This document shows positions 11,888 to 22,113 of a stretch of DNA of 64,000 bases, one piece after another; the first letter of the stretch is position 1, and every line of letters begins with the position of its first letter. Both the position numbers and the translations under genes were made by a program. Source of the DNA: Ischnura elegans (lineage: Eukaryota; Arthropoda; Insecta; Odonata; Coenagrionidae); contig NC_060246.1 of NCBI RefSeq assembly GCF_921293095.1, positions 11,922,001-11,986,000 of the forward strand, read 5' to 3'. The notes under the pieces are model-generated. The model searched no databases and was not told where the DNA came from. It saw nothing but the letters and a program-made list of their open reading frames with translations.

Positions 11888-13668
11888 ATACATCTACATC
11901 TACAAATTACCCTGCGAGCCACCTCTAGGGTGTTTGGCAGGGGGTGATCAATCACCAGCATGCAGCATGCATTTGGACTCCCACATGCACACCACACCGT
12001 CCAAAAAACGTCCCGTATAATAACAAACTATACTACTATATGCTGTTAGAAATAGAATATAGAATAGAAATTCAGAAACATGCAGTAAGTTTTACATAGG
12101 TTAGTAGGCTACACTACAAGTCATGCAATCTATTTACGCGTTCTATTGCTGCCGTTATAATCTCTTATTGATCGTGGAAAAAATGACATTCGGAATCTGT
12201 CTGTTCTGCAATCTATCTCTCTTATTTTATTTATATGATCTGATCTTCCGTAGTACGTTGGCGTCCGCAAGATATGGTTAACTTCGTCAGAAAAGACACT
12301 GCTCTTGAATTTATCTAAAAGGTTTAGTCTATTTTTCAATCTACGGTCCGACAGAGATTCCCATCCGAGTTTATCTAAGAGGTCAGTTACACTAACAAGA
12401 CTATCGTAACGACCTTTCACATACCTGGCAGCACTTCTTTGCACGCGTTCTAACTCTGTCATTAAGCCTTTTTCATGAGGGTCCCAAACACTGGCAGCGT
12501 ATTCCAAATGTGGTCTAACGAGGGAAAAGTAGCTAATTTCTCTCACTTTGTCGTCGCACTTTCCTAATATTCTTTTAACAAAACCCATTTTACGATTAGC
12601 TTGACCGGTTATTTCTCGAATATGTTTATTCCACGATAGATCATTATTGAGTCTAACGCCTAGATATTTCACGGATTTAACTGCCTTTAACTGGGTGCCC
12701 CGAATGATATAGTTACGCTGTAGGGAGTTATTCTTCTTCCAGAAATTCATTACGACGCATTTTTCCAAATTTAATTCCAACTGCCAAGCATCGCACCAAG
12801 CTTGGATAGCAGCAAGGTCATTCGTTTGTTCATCCATATCTTTGCTGGAACGGATTTCTCTGTAAACTACAGCGTCGTCTGCAAATAATCGTAACTTACT
12901 CTGCACTACTTCGCCAATGTCGTTTATATAAAGAAGGAATAGGAGTGGGCCAATGATACTACCCTGAGGAACGCCAGAAGTGACTCTAACCTCATTGGAG
13001 ACTGCACCGTCTAATACTACTCTTTGGACGCGGTCGCTCAAAAATTCTCTTATCCAGGAAATGACATCTTCGTCTAGACCATAAGATTTCAGTTTTATTA
13101 TTAACTTTCCGTGGGGTACTTTATCAAATGCCTTTTTGAAATCAAGAAAAATCGCGTCTACTGGAATGTTGTCTTCCCCGGAGACTAAAATATCGTGGGC
13201 GAAAAGCGCTAACTGAGTTTCGCACGATCTGCTTTTCCTGAATCCATGTTGAGTTCCCATTAATAAGTTTTGCGCGTCTAGGTGTTTCATTACCGAGCTG
13301 ACTACGATGTGTTCAAGGACTTTGCAAGAGATGGACGTTAAAGATATCGGCCTGTAATTAGATGGCTGTTCCTTGTCTCCACTTTTAAATATTGGCGTTA
13401 CATTAGCGATTTTCCAGTCATTAGGTACTTCGTGTTGCTTGATGGATTTCCTGAATATTAACTGCAAGTAAGGGGCAATTTCTGAGGCTAGTTCTTTATA
13501 TACGCGAGAAGGGATTTCGTCTGGACCAGGTGATTTATTTGGACTAAGCGATTTCAATATATTTTCTATTCCGAGCGTACTAATGTCAATAGCTGGCATC
13601 TTATGTATACAGGGATTGTCATCGGTCTCGGGTGAGTTTTCGGAAGGCTCCGTGAACACGCTCTTGAA
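11888..13668 (-). mobile_element. (TACATC)n LINE copy A (CR1/L2-type), 5'-truncated
   Basis: The 3' tail starts at 11888 directly against the truncated end of copy A', so the two copies lie head-to-tail. The 3' UTR spans about 11905-12128 and ORF2 is intact to the truncation point. The 5' junction near 13656-13668 shows a 10 bp microhomology: CTCTTGAAGT ends the LINE and is repeated in the flank (CTCTTGAAGT CTAATGCC). This fits truncated target-primed reverse transcription completed by microhomology. The endonuclease domain is absent. Confidence 0.9.
12130..13659 (-). CDS. LINE ORF2 reverse transcriptase (partial, open frame)
   Basis: An uninterrupted 509-codon frame covering the RT and C-terminal part of a non-LTR retrotransposon ORF2. 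It would make cDNA from LINE RNA at a nicked target. Motifs in order: SPGPDEIPSRVYKE (~44), NWxxANVTPIFKSG then NYRPISLTSI (~100), HGFRKSRSC (~135), FLDFKKAFDKVPH (~170), GVPQGSIIGPLLFLLYIND (~225), the catalytic FADDAV (~257) and KSVKYLGVRLNNDLSW (~325). The C-terminal region carries RPHLEYAASVWDP and ends SNRTRK. The N-terminal endonuclease is missing because the copy is 5'-truncated, so the apparent start is not a true start codon. The complete frame suggests a recent insertion. Clade assignment (CR1/L2/Jockey group) is from motif style only. Confidence 0.85.
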   Translation of the reverse strand: MFTEPSENSPETDDNPCIHKMPAIDISTLGIENILKSLSPNKSPGPDEIPSRVYKELASEIAPYLQLIFRKSIKQHEVPNDWKIANVTPIFKSGDKEQPSNYRPISLTSISCKVLEHIVVSSVMKHLDAQNLLMGTQHGFRKSRSCETQLALFAHDILVSGEDNIPVDAIFLDFKKAFDKVPHGKLIIKLKSYGLDEDVISWIREFLSDRVQRVVLDGAVSNEVRVTSGVPQGSIIGPLLFLLYINDIGEVVQSKLRLFADDAVVYREIRSSKDMDEQTNDLAAIQAWCDAWQLELNLEKCVVMNFWKKNNSLQRNYIIRGTQLKAVKSVKYLGVRLNNDLSWNKHIREITGQANRKMGFVKRILGKCDDKVREISYFSLVRPHLEYAASVWDPHEKGLMTELERVQRSAARYVKGRYDSLVSVTDLLDKLGWESLSDRRLKNRLNLLDKFKSSVFSDEVNHILRTPTYYGRSDHINKIREIDCRTDRFRMSFFPRSIRDYNGSNRTRK

Positions 13669-13689
13669 GTCGACTCTTGAAGTCTAATG

Positions 13690-13830
13690 CCGACGCCGGG
13701 TTTCTCTCCACCCTTCCTTCCATACACTAACCTCATGGCGCAAATGACCTCAGCTGTCCGTCGCCTCCTCCAAATACCATACCATTCTTGCTCCATAATT
13801 TGTTGAAATTCAACTCGTATCTTGCATAAC
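13690..13830. repeat. dispersed repeat (GGCGCAAATGACCT family)
   Basis: The stretch around 13700-13800 (ATGGCGCAAATGACCTCAGC, then GTCGCCTCCTCCAAATACC) is matched by 59938-59990 (ATGGAGCAAATGGCCTTAGC, then GTTGCCTCCTACAAATACCC). The two lie 46 kb apart. This looks like a dispersed repeat, possibly a SINE or MITE, but I could not define its ends or a target duplication. Confidence 0.5.
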
Positions 13831-14529
13831 CTTTTGGGCGGTTGACTGTCGAGTGAATTTTTGACTACGTCTTCCGCGTCGTCCAATTCCTCTTCAAGCC
13901 TAACATAAGTTGCATGTGCGATGTGTCACAAACTACGCTCCTTTTCTCAGTTCAAGGGAAAAATCCTTGGAAGTTCCTCGGAGCTGATTGAAGGCAGAAT
14001 ATTGAGCTGCCTCCTCTTTGTCGTTTTCAATTGGGAGATTTCGGGGATCTTCGTATGTATTTCATTAGAAACATTGAGCAAATAATTGAGATAACAGAAT
14101 GTTAGGCTTGCCCCTAGATTTCCAAAAAAATGTGCATTATGCATACGTTATGTTTAAATATTTCTTCATTATCATTGAAGTAATGTTATTACGAGGTCTT
14201 TTAAATATTTAACTGATGGCGTTTTCTACCGTTAATTTAGTACCTACATTCAGTTCGTAATGACTTTTAACAACCAAAATAAGTTTAGGAATAGAATATA
14301 CCTCAATTATGCGCGAGAATTACCGGTCAAAAATGCAGATGTAAGACAGTTATGTGAATTTTCATCCTAATTTATAAAATCATTATGAAGTAGAGCTGAT
14401 TGCTGAAATCACTAGCGCATGTAGGCCGGATTCGTGATGAGTTGTTATGATAAAAAAGTGGAGCGTTTACATTATGCAACGCAATTTAGGATGTAAATAT
14501 TTACAGGAGCGTGGATCGATTATAGGCTA

Positions 14530-15065
14530 ATTTACTTCGTAAACTCGAAGAAGATTTCTCAGATGACGTGAATCATGGTCTTCGCTTACCGTCGTATTGT
14601 GACGGACATGATCACGAGAAGAAAATAAAAGAAATAGACTGCAAAACAGAGGGATTTGTAGAGAAAATGTAATTCTTTCCTCGTAATATTAAGGTTAGCA
14701 TCGGTGCCTCAAGCTATAGAATCGATGGCGTCATTCGCTAGGACGACTTTGTATATTACCATTTCTTTCGTATTTATTGCCTTCTCTATCATATATTTGC
14801 TCTAGTAATTGGCAAATTTTGTCTATGCACTTATGTGCACTAGCATTTTGCTATTATGCGTCATATTTTATGACCGTGCGGTGTGTATGTGGTGGTCCTC
14901 TTGTATTTATTTTATTCATTTATTTCAAAAGCCCACATACAGCAATTATTGCCAATTTACAGTGGCGCAATAGTAAGAATAAATAATAAATGCTGCATGT
15001 TAATGATTGATCACCCCCTGCCAAACACCATAGTGGTGTGTGGCTGTGTGAGTTTTATACAGTAA
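14530..15065 (+). pseudogene. old (TACATC)n-type LINE 3' end with insertion
   Basis: Plus-strand decayed LINE. Near 14615-14680 it reads KKIKEIDCKTEGF, equal to the HINKIREIDCRTDRF block of the intact copies, followed by FFPRNI. The 3' UTR is recognisable at 14870-14910 (GACCGTGCGGTGTGTATG) and resumes at 14992-15045 (GATTGATCACCCCCTGCCAA, then GTGTGTGG). The two UTR halves are split by about 85 bp of AT-rich sequence (14910-14993), which is an insertion relative to other copies. The copy is highly diverged. Confidence 0.6.
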
Positions 15066-15119
15066 GTTCGAGTCCCTTTACGTATTTTCTCAAGGGTAAA
15101 TAAGAGAAAGTTTTCTTAA

Positions 15120-15400
15120 TAATTCGTTAACTATCTAATTGACAAGTATTCTTTGAATTTGGCAAGATGTTTTTCATGTGTAAATGCATTAATCTACTAG
15201 TCAGTCCTCTTTCAGCTATTGCGGCAAAGTTCTTTGTAGATAACGAGACTTTAGTGCTGATGAATATGCACCACGTTAATGACGATGCAGGATGGTCGTG
15301 CAATTTGCAATGTACAGGGAGGGTCGTGGGAACGGAGGCGAGAGGGGGTCGGATATTCCGATCTGGACGATCAGCCTAATGAGGGTCCCAAAGGGCTACA
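15120..15400. repeat. inverted-repeat arm 1 of a ~280 bp dispersed repeat
   Basis: This segment matches the reverse complement of about 17085-17375 at a visual identity of around three quarters. Shared landmarks in order are GTCTTTGAATTT-like sequence, GCGGCAAAGTTCTTTGTAGATAACG, GTGCACC..GTTAATGACG, CGCGGGAA/CGTGGGAA, GGGTCGGA.ATTCC.ATCTGGACG and CCTAATGAGGGTC. Both arms flank roughly 1.7 kb. It could be two insertions of one MITE in opposite orientation or the arms of one larger element. No TSD was identified. Confidence 0.5.
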
Positions 15401-17084
15401 TTAGTGCGCCTTCACAAGTCCGTGTTGCATCGAGGCCACGAGAGCTTCCGCCCCGCCAGCAAATTTTGCCCTTCACAGCTCTGCCTTGCGAAAACACATG
15501 AAAGTCAAAAAGCATCTGCTACTAAAAATCAGCCCGGGAGGATATTATCTTATGATTTCGAAACGTACAAGACATAGATTATTTTGTGCATTATTACGAA
15601 ATTTCATTTCTAAATATATTCTTCTTGACTATAAATAGCATTGGAAGTTAATATGGCGACCATAGAGTCGACAATCATGTATGTAGTGATGGCCCTTGCC
15701 TATGCATTATTATGACCTTTAAATTTTATTCCCTAACTCGGAATATTCGAAAAATAACAAATTACATGCACTCAGTGAACATGAGTAACATGGGATGTTA
15801 ACAGGAATATTATGATAAATATATATGATAACTGTTGTTCAAACAGATTGCCCTGGTCATGTTATCCAAATAGCTTCAACTAAGCAGATCATGAGGGCAC
15901 AATTATTAGATATCGATTGGAATTTAAACGACCGTTGTCAATAACAAGGAGCACTCACGCTCTATTTAGCTTGTGATACTAAATTTGATGGGTATGTGTA
16001 ATGCTAATCTATGCTCCTCAGTGATTGTAATCTAATTTAGGGTTAAAATTTATCTTATTTTTAGGAAAGATACGAAATACCTATGCTTAACACATCAAGA
16101 TAATAGAAAATAATGAAATAAATAGCATTTTTCACTCCTATTAGAGCTAATCTTGCATATTTGTGTACCTAAGCTTTCCATAAACAAACACCAATTCGAA
16201 ATCGTCGACGTACTGCCGCCTTCACACAGAGAAAATCCAACAGGTTCAACGGAATGATATCGGAAGGAGTGAAGAATGCTACCTCGGAAGCATACTAGAA
16301 AATAATGACAATTGTTTCCCTGTGGTCAAAAAAGAAGAGCGTTCGCCATGGAAACCAGTTTTTTGTCTGCCAATCTCTCCAGCCAGTTTTCAATCTTTTA
16401 TTGAAACCATTTGATACAGTGCCCCATACGAAGTTAATACTATAAGAGGGGAGTTTAATTTAAAACACAACCAATTTTTTTATGGAACAGGGGTTGTTTT
16501 ACTCAGCATTAAAATGCACCTTGTTATTCCTCAATCTTTTAGCTACACAAAACTATTTTTAATGCTACAATAATATTGTGTGGTTGCAGCGCAGCGATTG
16601 ACAATTGTGCGAACGACATAGATAAACAAACACGCTATATATTTTCGTGATGCGGGTTCTATGACAACGAGCTGTGATATCGGAAATGATGCGAGAAGCA
16701 CGGCGGGAGTGACCCTGTCATTTAAAAAAATATCACTAGAGCGATCGCTTTTCGCGACGGGAAAAGTGATCGCGATAGGGATCACTTTCGCGACGAAAAA
16801 AAATGATCGTGTGATTCAGGCTTAAGATTACCGCGATGTGATGAGACGCAGCGCGACGCCCATTGCTACGTTCCCCACCTTATTTACGGATTCCTCATCC
16901 ACGCTCACCACCGCCGCTCAACGGGGCCCTGCCATTCCTCAAATATTGAATTTTCAACTAATTTTTAAGACCAAAATCCCACCAAGATCTAGAAAACATT
17001 AGTTGTTTCGAGGTATACGGCAAAAAATGTACGTGGAAAAATTATTTCAACTTTTGAGTTCTAATGAAGACTCAATCATTTTTT
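15401..17084. other. spacer between the inverted arms, with a LINE scrap and a GATCGC-rich patch
   Basis: No gene recognised. A plus-strand LINE scrap lies near 16385-16445, where one frame reads LLKPFDTVPHTKLIL, resembling the FLDFKKAFDKVPHGKLI block of LINE RTs. Near 16725-16810 a cluster of related half-palindromes occurs (GAGCGATCGCTTTTCGCGAC, GTGATCGCGATAGGGATCAC, TTTCGCGACG), which may be a MITE terminus. The remainder is AT-rich. Confidence 0.4.
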
Positions 17085-17375
17085 TGTTACCTGGTCGAAC
17101 CTCATGCCAACCGTGGCTGACCCTCATTAGGACGGGCGTCCAGATTGGAATTTCCGACCCTCTCTCGACTCCATTCCCGCGACCCTAGTGTACTATTCTG
17201 GACGGTCATTAACTGGGTGCACATTTCCAAGCACTTAACTCCCGTTATCTATAAAGAACTTTGCCGCAGTGGATGAAAGATAATGACTGTTAAATGAGTG
17301 CAATTATATATGACGAAGACCTTAATAAATTCAAAGACTACTGGTAAATACGTTACTTATTGACTTCTTAAGAAA
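17085..17375. repeat. inverted-repeat arm 2
   Basis: Reverse-complement partner of 15120-15400 (see that entry for the shared landmarks). The most recognisable part is CTATAAAGAACTTTGCCGC at 17250-17268 and the GGACGGTCATTAACTGGGTG stretch at 17201-17220. The two arms differ by many substitutions and small indels, so duplication is not recent. Confidence 0.5.
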
Positions 17376-17904
17376 ATTTTCTTTTGATCTTCTTGGGAAA
17401 ATCCAACACTAAAGATTATATAAAAAATTTTATGAACTGCATACAATTCAAATACACTCAAATTGAGTTTTCTTTTTTCTGAGGAACAAATATCTACATA
17501 TTCCAGTATGCATACATTCTTTAAGGCTGTCAATAATTCAGGATGAATATTTCACTTGACTGATGATGAAGACAACATAAAATTCTATGAAAAAAATAAA
17601 TTGATTGCTTAAAAGAAAGGTAGGTAAGCATGTAACGGTGCATCACATTTTGTTTAAAGATTATTTCCCGCTTTTTGAAATCTTATAACACAGAATTGTC
17701 ATGTGATATTTGCGATACTTGGAAGGATAAAAAAATATGCCTTACGGAATAAGAAAATGCTTGGTGACATTTGGGTCACGGCAAAAGACTGAAGGAGATA
17801 AACTGCACAATGGTATCAATATTTTATTTTAGTAATTCCATTTCCGAATCTTTCAAAAAGAAGCCTACCTTCGACCACTGAAACGTTGAAAGTATTAGCC
17901 ACAA

Positions 17905-18187
17905 GTAGCTATCCAAGCTTGGTGCGATGCGTGGCAGTTAGAATTAAATTTGAAAAAATGCGTCTTAATGAATTTCTGAAAGAAGAATTTCCTATGTAAA
18001 ACTTAATGCATGTTTCTTAATTCAATTATTATTTCTAACTGCATGTAGTAGTATAGTTTTTTATTATACGGGACGTTTTTTGGACGGTGTGGTGTGCATG
18101 TGGGAGTCCAAATGCATGCTGCATGCTGGTGATTGATGCCAAACACCCTAGAGGTGGCTCGCAGGGTATTATGTAGATGTAGATGTT
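17905..18187 (+). mobile_element. (TACATC)n LINE copy, plus strand, internally deleted
   Basis: The segment starts in the RT C-terminal block (AWCDAWQLELNLKKC at about 17912-17960) and then jumps at about 17995 directly into the 3' UTR (GTAAAACTTAATGCATGTTT). It ends with the tail ATGTAGATGTAGATG at 18173-18187. About 600 bp of the C-terminal coding region and the start of the UTR are missing. The deletion could be internal or could have arisen by template jumping. Confidence 0.75.
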
Positions 18188-18315
18188 TAATTGACCATGA
18201 GAAAAACATGGGTTTTCATTAGCACATGAGCGCAAACATCACAAAAACTGAAAGACTGACCAAGCGATTTGTTAATCGTTATCACGAATGCAACAGAAAT
18301 TGGAAATTGAATACA
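18188..18315 (-). mobile_element. Helitron helicase scrap between two LINE tails
   Basis: On the minus strand this 128 bp piece matches 42640-42760: ATTCAATTTCCAATT...CGTGATAACGATTAACAAATCG...CATGGGTTTTC/CCCATGATTTTC. One frame reads VAFVITINKSLGQSFSFC, the helicase motif (TINKSxGQ) of Helitron Pif1-like proteins. It is flanked on the left by the 3' tail of a plus-strand LINE and on the right by the 3' tail of a minus-strand LINE, so two LINEs ended at it from opposite sides. Confidence 0.7.
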
Positions 18316-20664
18316 TCTACATCTACATAATACCCTGCGAGCCACCTATAGGGTGTTTGGCAGGGGGTGATCAATCACCAGCATGCATTGGACTCCCACA
18401 TGCACACCACACAGTACAAAAGTCGTCACGCGTACTAAAAAATTATACTACTATATGTTGTTAGAAATAATAATAAAATTAAGAAACATGCATTAATTAT
18501 TACATAGGTTAGTAGGCTACACTACAAGTCATGCAATCTATTTACGAGTTCTATTGCTGCCGTTATAATCTCTTATTGATAGTGGAAAAAATGACATTCG
18601 GAATCTGTCTGTTCTACAATGTATCTCTCTTATTTTATTTATATGATCGGATCTTCCGTAGTATGTTGGCGTCCGTAAGATATGGTTAACTTCGTCAGTA
18701 AAGACACTGCTCTTGAATTTATCTAAAAGGTTTAGTCTATTTTTCAATCTACGGTCCGACAGATTCCCATCCGAGTTTATCTAAGAGGTCAGTTACACTA
18801 ACAAGACTATCGTAACGACCTTTCACATACCTGGCAGCACTTCTTTGCACGCGTTCTAACTCTGTTATTAAGCCTTTTCTATGAGGGTCCCAAACACTGG
18901 CAGCGTATTCCAAATGTGGTCTAACGAGGGAAAAGTGGCTAATTTCTCTCACTTTGTCGTCGCACTTTCCTAATATTCTTTAAACAAAACCCATTTTACG
19001 ATTAGCTTGAACGGTTACTTCTCGAATATGTTTATTCCACGATAGATCATTATTGAGTCAAACTCCTAGATATTTCACGGATTCAACAATCTCTAATTGG
19101 GTACCCCGAATTATATAGCTACGTTGTAGGGAGTTGTTCTTCTTCCAGAAATTCATTACGACGCATTTTTCCAAATTTAATTCTAACTGCCAAGCATCGC
19201 ACCAAGCTTGGATAGCAGCAAGGTCATTCGTTAGTTCATCTATATATTTGCTGGAACGGATTTCTCTGTAAACAACAGCGTCGTCTGCAAATAATCGTAA
19301 CTTACTCTGTACTACTTCGCTAATGTCGTTTATATAAAGAAGGAATAGGAGTGGGCCTATGACACTACCCTGAGGAACGCCAGAAGTGACTCTAACCTCA
19401 TTGGAGACTGCACCGTCTAATACTACTCCTTGGACGCGGTGCTCAAACATTCTCTTATCCAGGAAAAGACATCTTCGTCTAGACCGTAAGATTTCAGTTT
19501 TATTATTAACTTTCCGTGGGGTACTTTATCAAATGCCTTTTTGAAATCAAGAAAAAACGCGTCTACTGGAATGTTATCTTCCCCGGAGACTAAAAAATCG
19601 TGGGCGAAAAGCGCTAACTGAGTTTCGCACGATCTGCTTTTCCTGAATCCATGTTGAGTTCCCATTAATAAGTTTTGCGCGTCTTGGTATTTCATTACCG
19701 AGCTGACTACGATGTGTTCAAGGACATTGCATGAGATGGACGTTAAAGATATCGGCCTGTAATTAGATGGCTGTTCCTTGTCTCCACTTTTAACTATTGG
19801 TGTTACATTAGCGATTTTCCAGTCATTAGGTACTTCGTGTTGTTTGATGGATTTACTGAATATTAACTGCAAGTAGGGGGCAATTTCTGACGCTATTTCT
19901 CTATATACGCGAGAAGGGATTTCGTCTGGACCAGGTGAATTATTTGGACTGAGCGATTTCAATATATTTTCTATTCCGAGCGTACTAATGTCTATAGCTG
20001 GCATCTTATGTATACAGGGATTGTCATCGGTCTCGGGTGAGTTTACGGAAGGCTGCGTGAACACGCTCTTGAAGTAGGAATTTAATAAATTGGCCTTATC
20101 GTAACTACTTGTCAACACATCTCCATTGTCGTTTCTCAGCGAACATACGGTAGTTCGTTTACCTTGAACTTCCCTTACATATGACCAAAATGCTTTTGGG
20201 TTATCCTGTAACTGCTCTACTAGTGTTTTTCTTTTAAAATTCGTGAATGCATTCCTGAACGCTTCCATCGTGGCGGCTTTAGTCATCCTATATTTTTTAA
20301 TTATTAGCTCGCGTTCATTAGCGGATAAATCCGTGCTGACTTTTTTTATTTTAGCATGACACGCTCTCTGTCGCCTCAATGATTTTCTCACTTTTGCGTC
20401 GTACCATCTCGGTTCGCTGCCTTCTTTTACTGTTTACTAGGGATGTAGCTATTTATTCCCGAAGTTACGAGTGAAAGAAAGGCTTTCCAAGTATTCTCTA
20501 CATTTAACTTTAATACTGATTCTTGAAACTCGGGGAAAGCATTTTTCAGATGACATTTAAACCCATCAAAATCAGCTCTTTTAAAATTGAAAACTTTACG
20601 CTCTTTTTTAAAGTTTACAGCGGCATTGAGAGAAAACTTTGCAGTTACTACCCTATGGTCACTT
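18316..20664 (-). mobile_element. (TACATC)n LINE copy B, 3' segment (RT + 3' UTR)
   Basis: Minus-strand LINE with its tail at 18316-18330 and a 3' UTR to 18537. ORF2 remnants lie at 18538-20391, and a further in-frame stretch extends up to 20664, where it reads SDHRVVTAKFSLN after the endonuclease domain. Compared with copy A the frame is broken in several places. One base is missing in GACGCGGTGCTC at about 19440. The TTCTTTAAAC stretch at about 18978 creates a stop. Two bases are missing at 18768-18772 (ACAGATTCCC for ACAGAGATTCCC). A stop also sits near 20437 upstream of the 322-codon frame. The RT core is present (SPGPDEIPSRV, NYRPISLTSI, FLDFKKAFDKVPH, FADDAV). The endonuclease part of what seems to be the same element lies at 22114-22800, separated by an inserted LINE. 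Confidence 0.85.
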
Positions 20665-21864
20665 CATCTACATCTACATAATACCCTGCGAGCCACCTCT
20701 AGGGTGTTTGGCAGGGGGTGATCAATCACCAGCATGCAGCATGCATTTGGACTCCCACATGCACACCACACCGTCCAAAAAACGTCCCGTATAATAACAA
20801 ACTATACGACTATATGCTGTTAGAAATAGAATATAGAATAGAAATTCAGAAACATGCTTTAAGTTTTACATAGGTTAGTAGGCTACACTACAAGTCATGC
20901 AATCTATTTACGAGTTCTATTGCTGCCGTTATAATCTCTTATTGATCGAGGAAAAAATGACATTCGGAATCTGTCTGTTCTACAATCTATCTCTCTTATT
21001 TTATTTATATGATCTGATCTTCCGTAGTACGTTGGCGTCCGCAAGATATGGTTAACTTCGTCAGAAAAGACACTGCTCTTGAATTTATCTAAAAGGTTTA
21101 GTCTATTTTTCAATCTACGTACAGACAGAGATTCCCATCCGAGTTTATCTAAGAGGTCAGTTACACTAACAAGACTATCGTAACGACCTTTCACATACCT
21201 GGCAGCTCTTCTTTGCACGCGTTCTAACTCTGTTATTAAGCCTTTTTCATGAGGGTCCCAAACACTGGCAGCGTATTCCAAATGTGGTCTAACGAGGGAA
21301 AAGTAGCTAATTTCTCTCACTTTGTCGTCGCACTTTCCTAATATTCTTTTAACAAAACCCATTTTACGATTAGCTTGACCGGTTATTTCTCGAATATGTT
21401 TATTCCACGATAGATCATTATTGATTCTAACCCCTAGATATTTCACGGATTCAACTGCCTTTAACTGGGTGCCCCGAATGATATAGTTACGCTGTAGGGA
21501 GTTGTTCTTCTTCCAGAAATTCATTACGACGCATTTTTCCAAATTTAATTCCAACTGCCAAGCATCGCACCAAGCTTGGATAGCAGCAAGGTCATTCGTT
21601 AGTTCATCTATATCTTTGCTGGAACGGATTTCTTTGTAAACTACAGCGTCGTCTGCAAATAATCGTAACTTACTCTGCACTACTTCGCCAATGTCGTTTA
21701 TATAAAGAAGGAATAAGAGTGGGCCAATGACACTACCCTGAGGAACGCCAGAAGTGACTCTAACCTCATTGGAGACTGCACCGTCTAATACTACTCTTTG
21801 GACGCGGTCGCTCAAAAATTCTCTAATCCAGGAAATGACATCTTCGTCTAGACCATAAGATTTC
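20665..21864 (-). mobile_element. (TACATC)n LINE copy C, inserted into copy B
   Basis: The 3' tail (CATCTACATCTACAT on plus) at 20665-20680 abuts copy B. The 3' UTR runs to 20903, then an open 303-codon ORF2 piece lies at 20904-21815. It includes GVPQGSVIGPLLFLLYIND, FADDAV and the C-terminal SNRTRK, and continues without a break to about 21864 (GLDEDVISWIREF). It is 5'-truncated there. A short filler (21864-21876) is followed by an inverted copy of part of the same element. The frame is intact and similar to copy A, so this is a young insertion. Confidence 0.85.
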
Positions 21865-21876
21865 TGACTTATTCCT

Positions 21877-22113
21877 CCCTACAGCGTAATTATATCATTC
21901 GGGGCACCCAGTTAAAGGCAGTTGAATCCGTGAAATATCTAGGCGTTACATTCAATAATGATCTATCGTGGAATAAACATATTCGAGAAATAACCGGTCA
22001 AGCTAATCGTAAAATGGGTTTTGTTAAAAGAATATTAGGAAAGTGCGACGACAAAGTGAGAGAAATTAGCTACTTTTCCCTCGTTAGACCACATTTGGAA
22101 TACGCTGCCAGTG
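21877..22113 (+). repeat. inverted duplicate of LINE copy C (fold-back)
   Basis: This 237 bp plus-strand segment is nearly the exact reverse complement of 21267-21503 in copy C. It encodes, in forward orientation, IIRGTQLKAVESVKYLGV to SLVRPHLEYAAS. The pair forms a long hairpin with a loop of about 370 bp. It resembles the 5' inversions left by twin priming, except that the inverted part repeats sequence already present in the direct part instead of extending it upstream. It ends precisely where the endonuclease segment of copy B begins. Confidence 0.8.
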
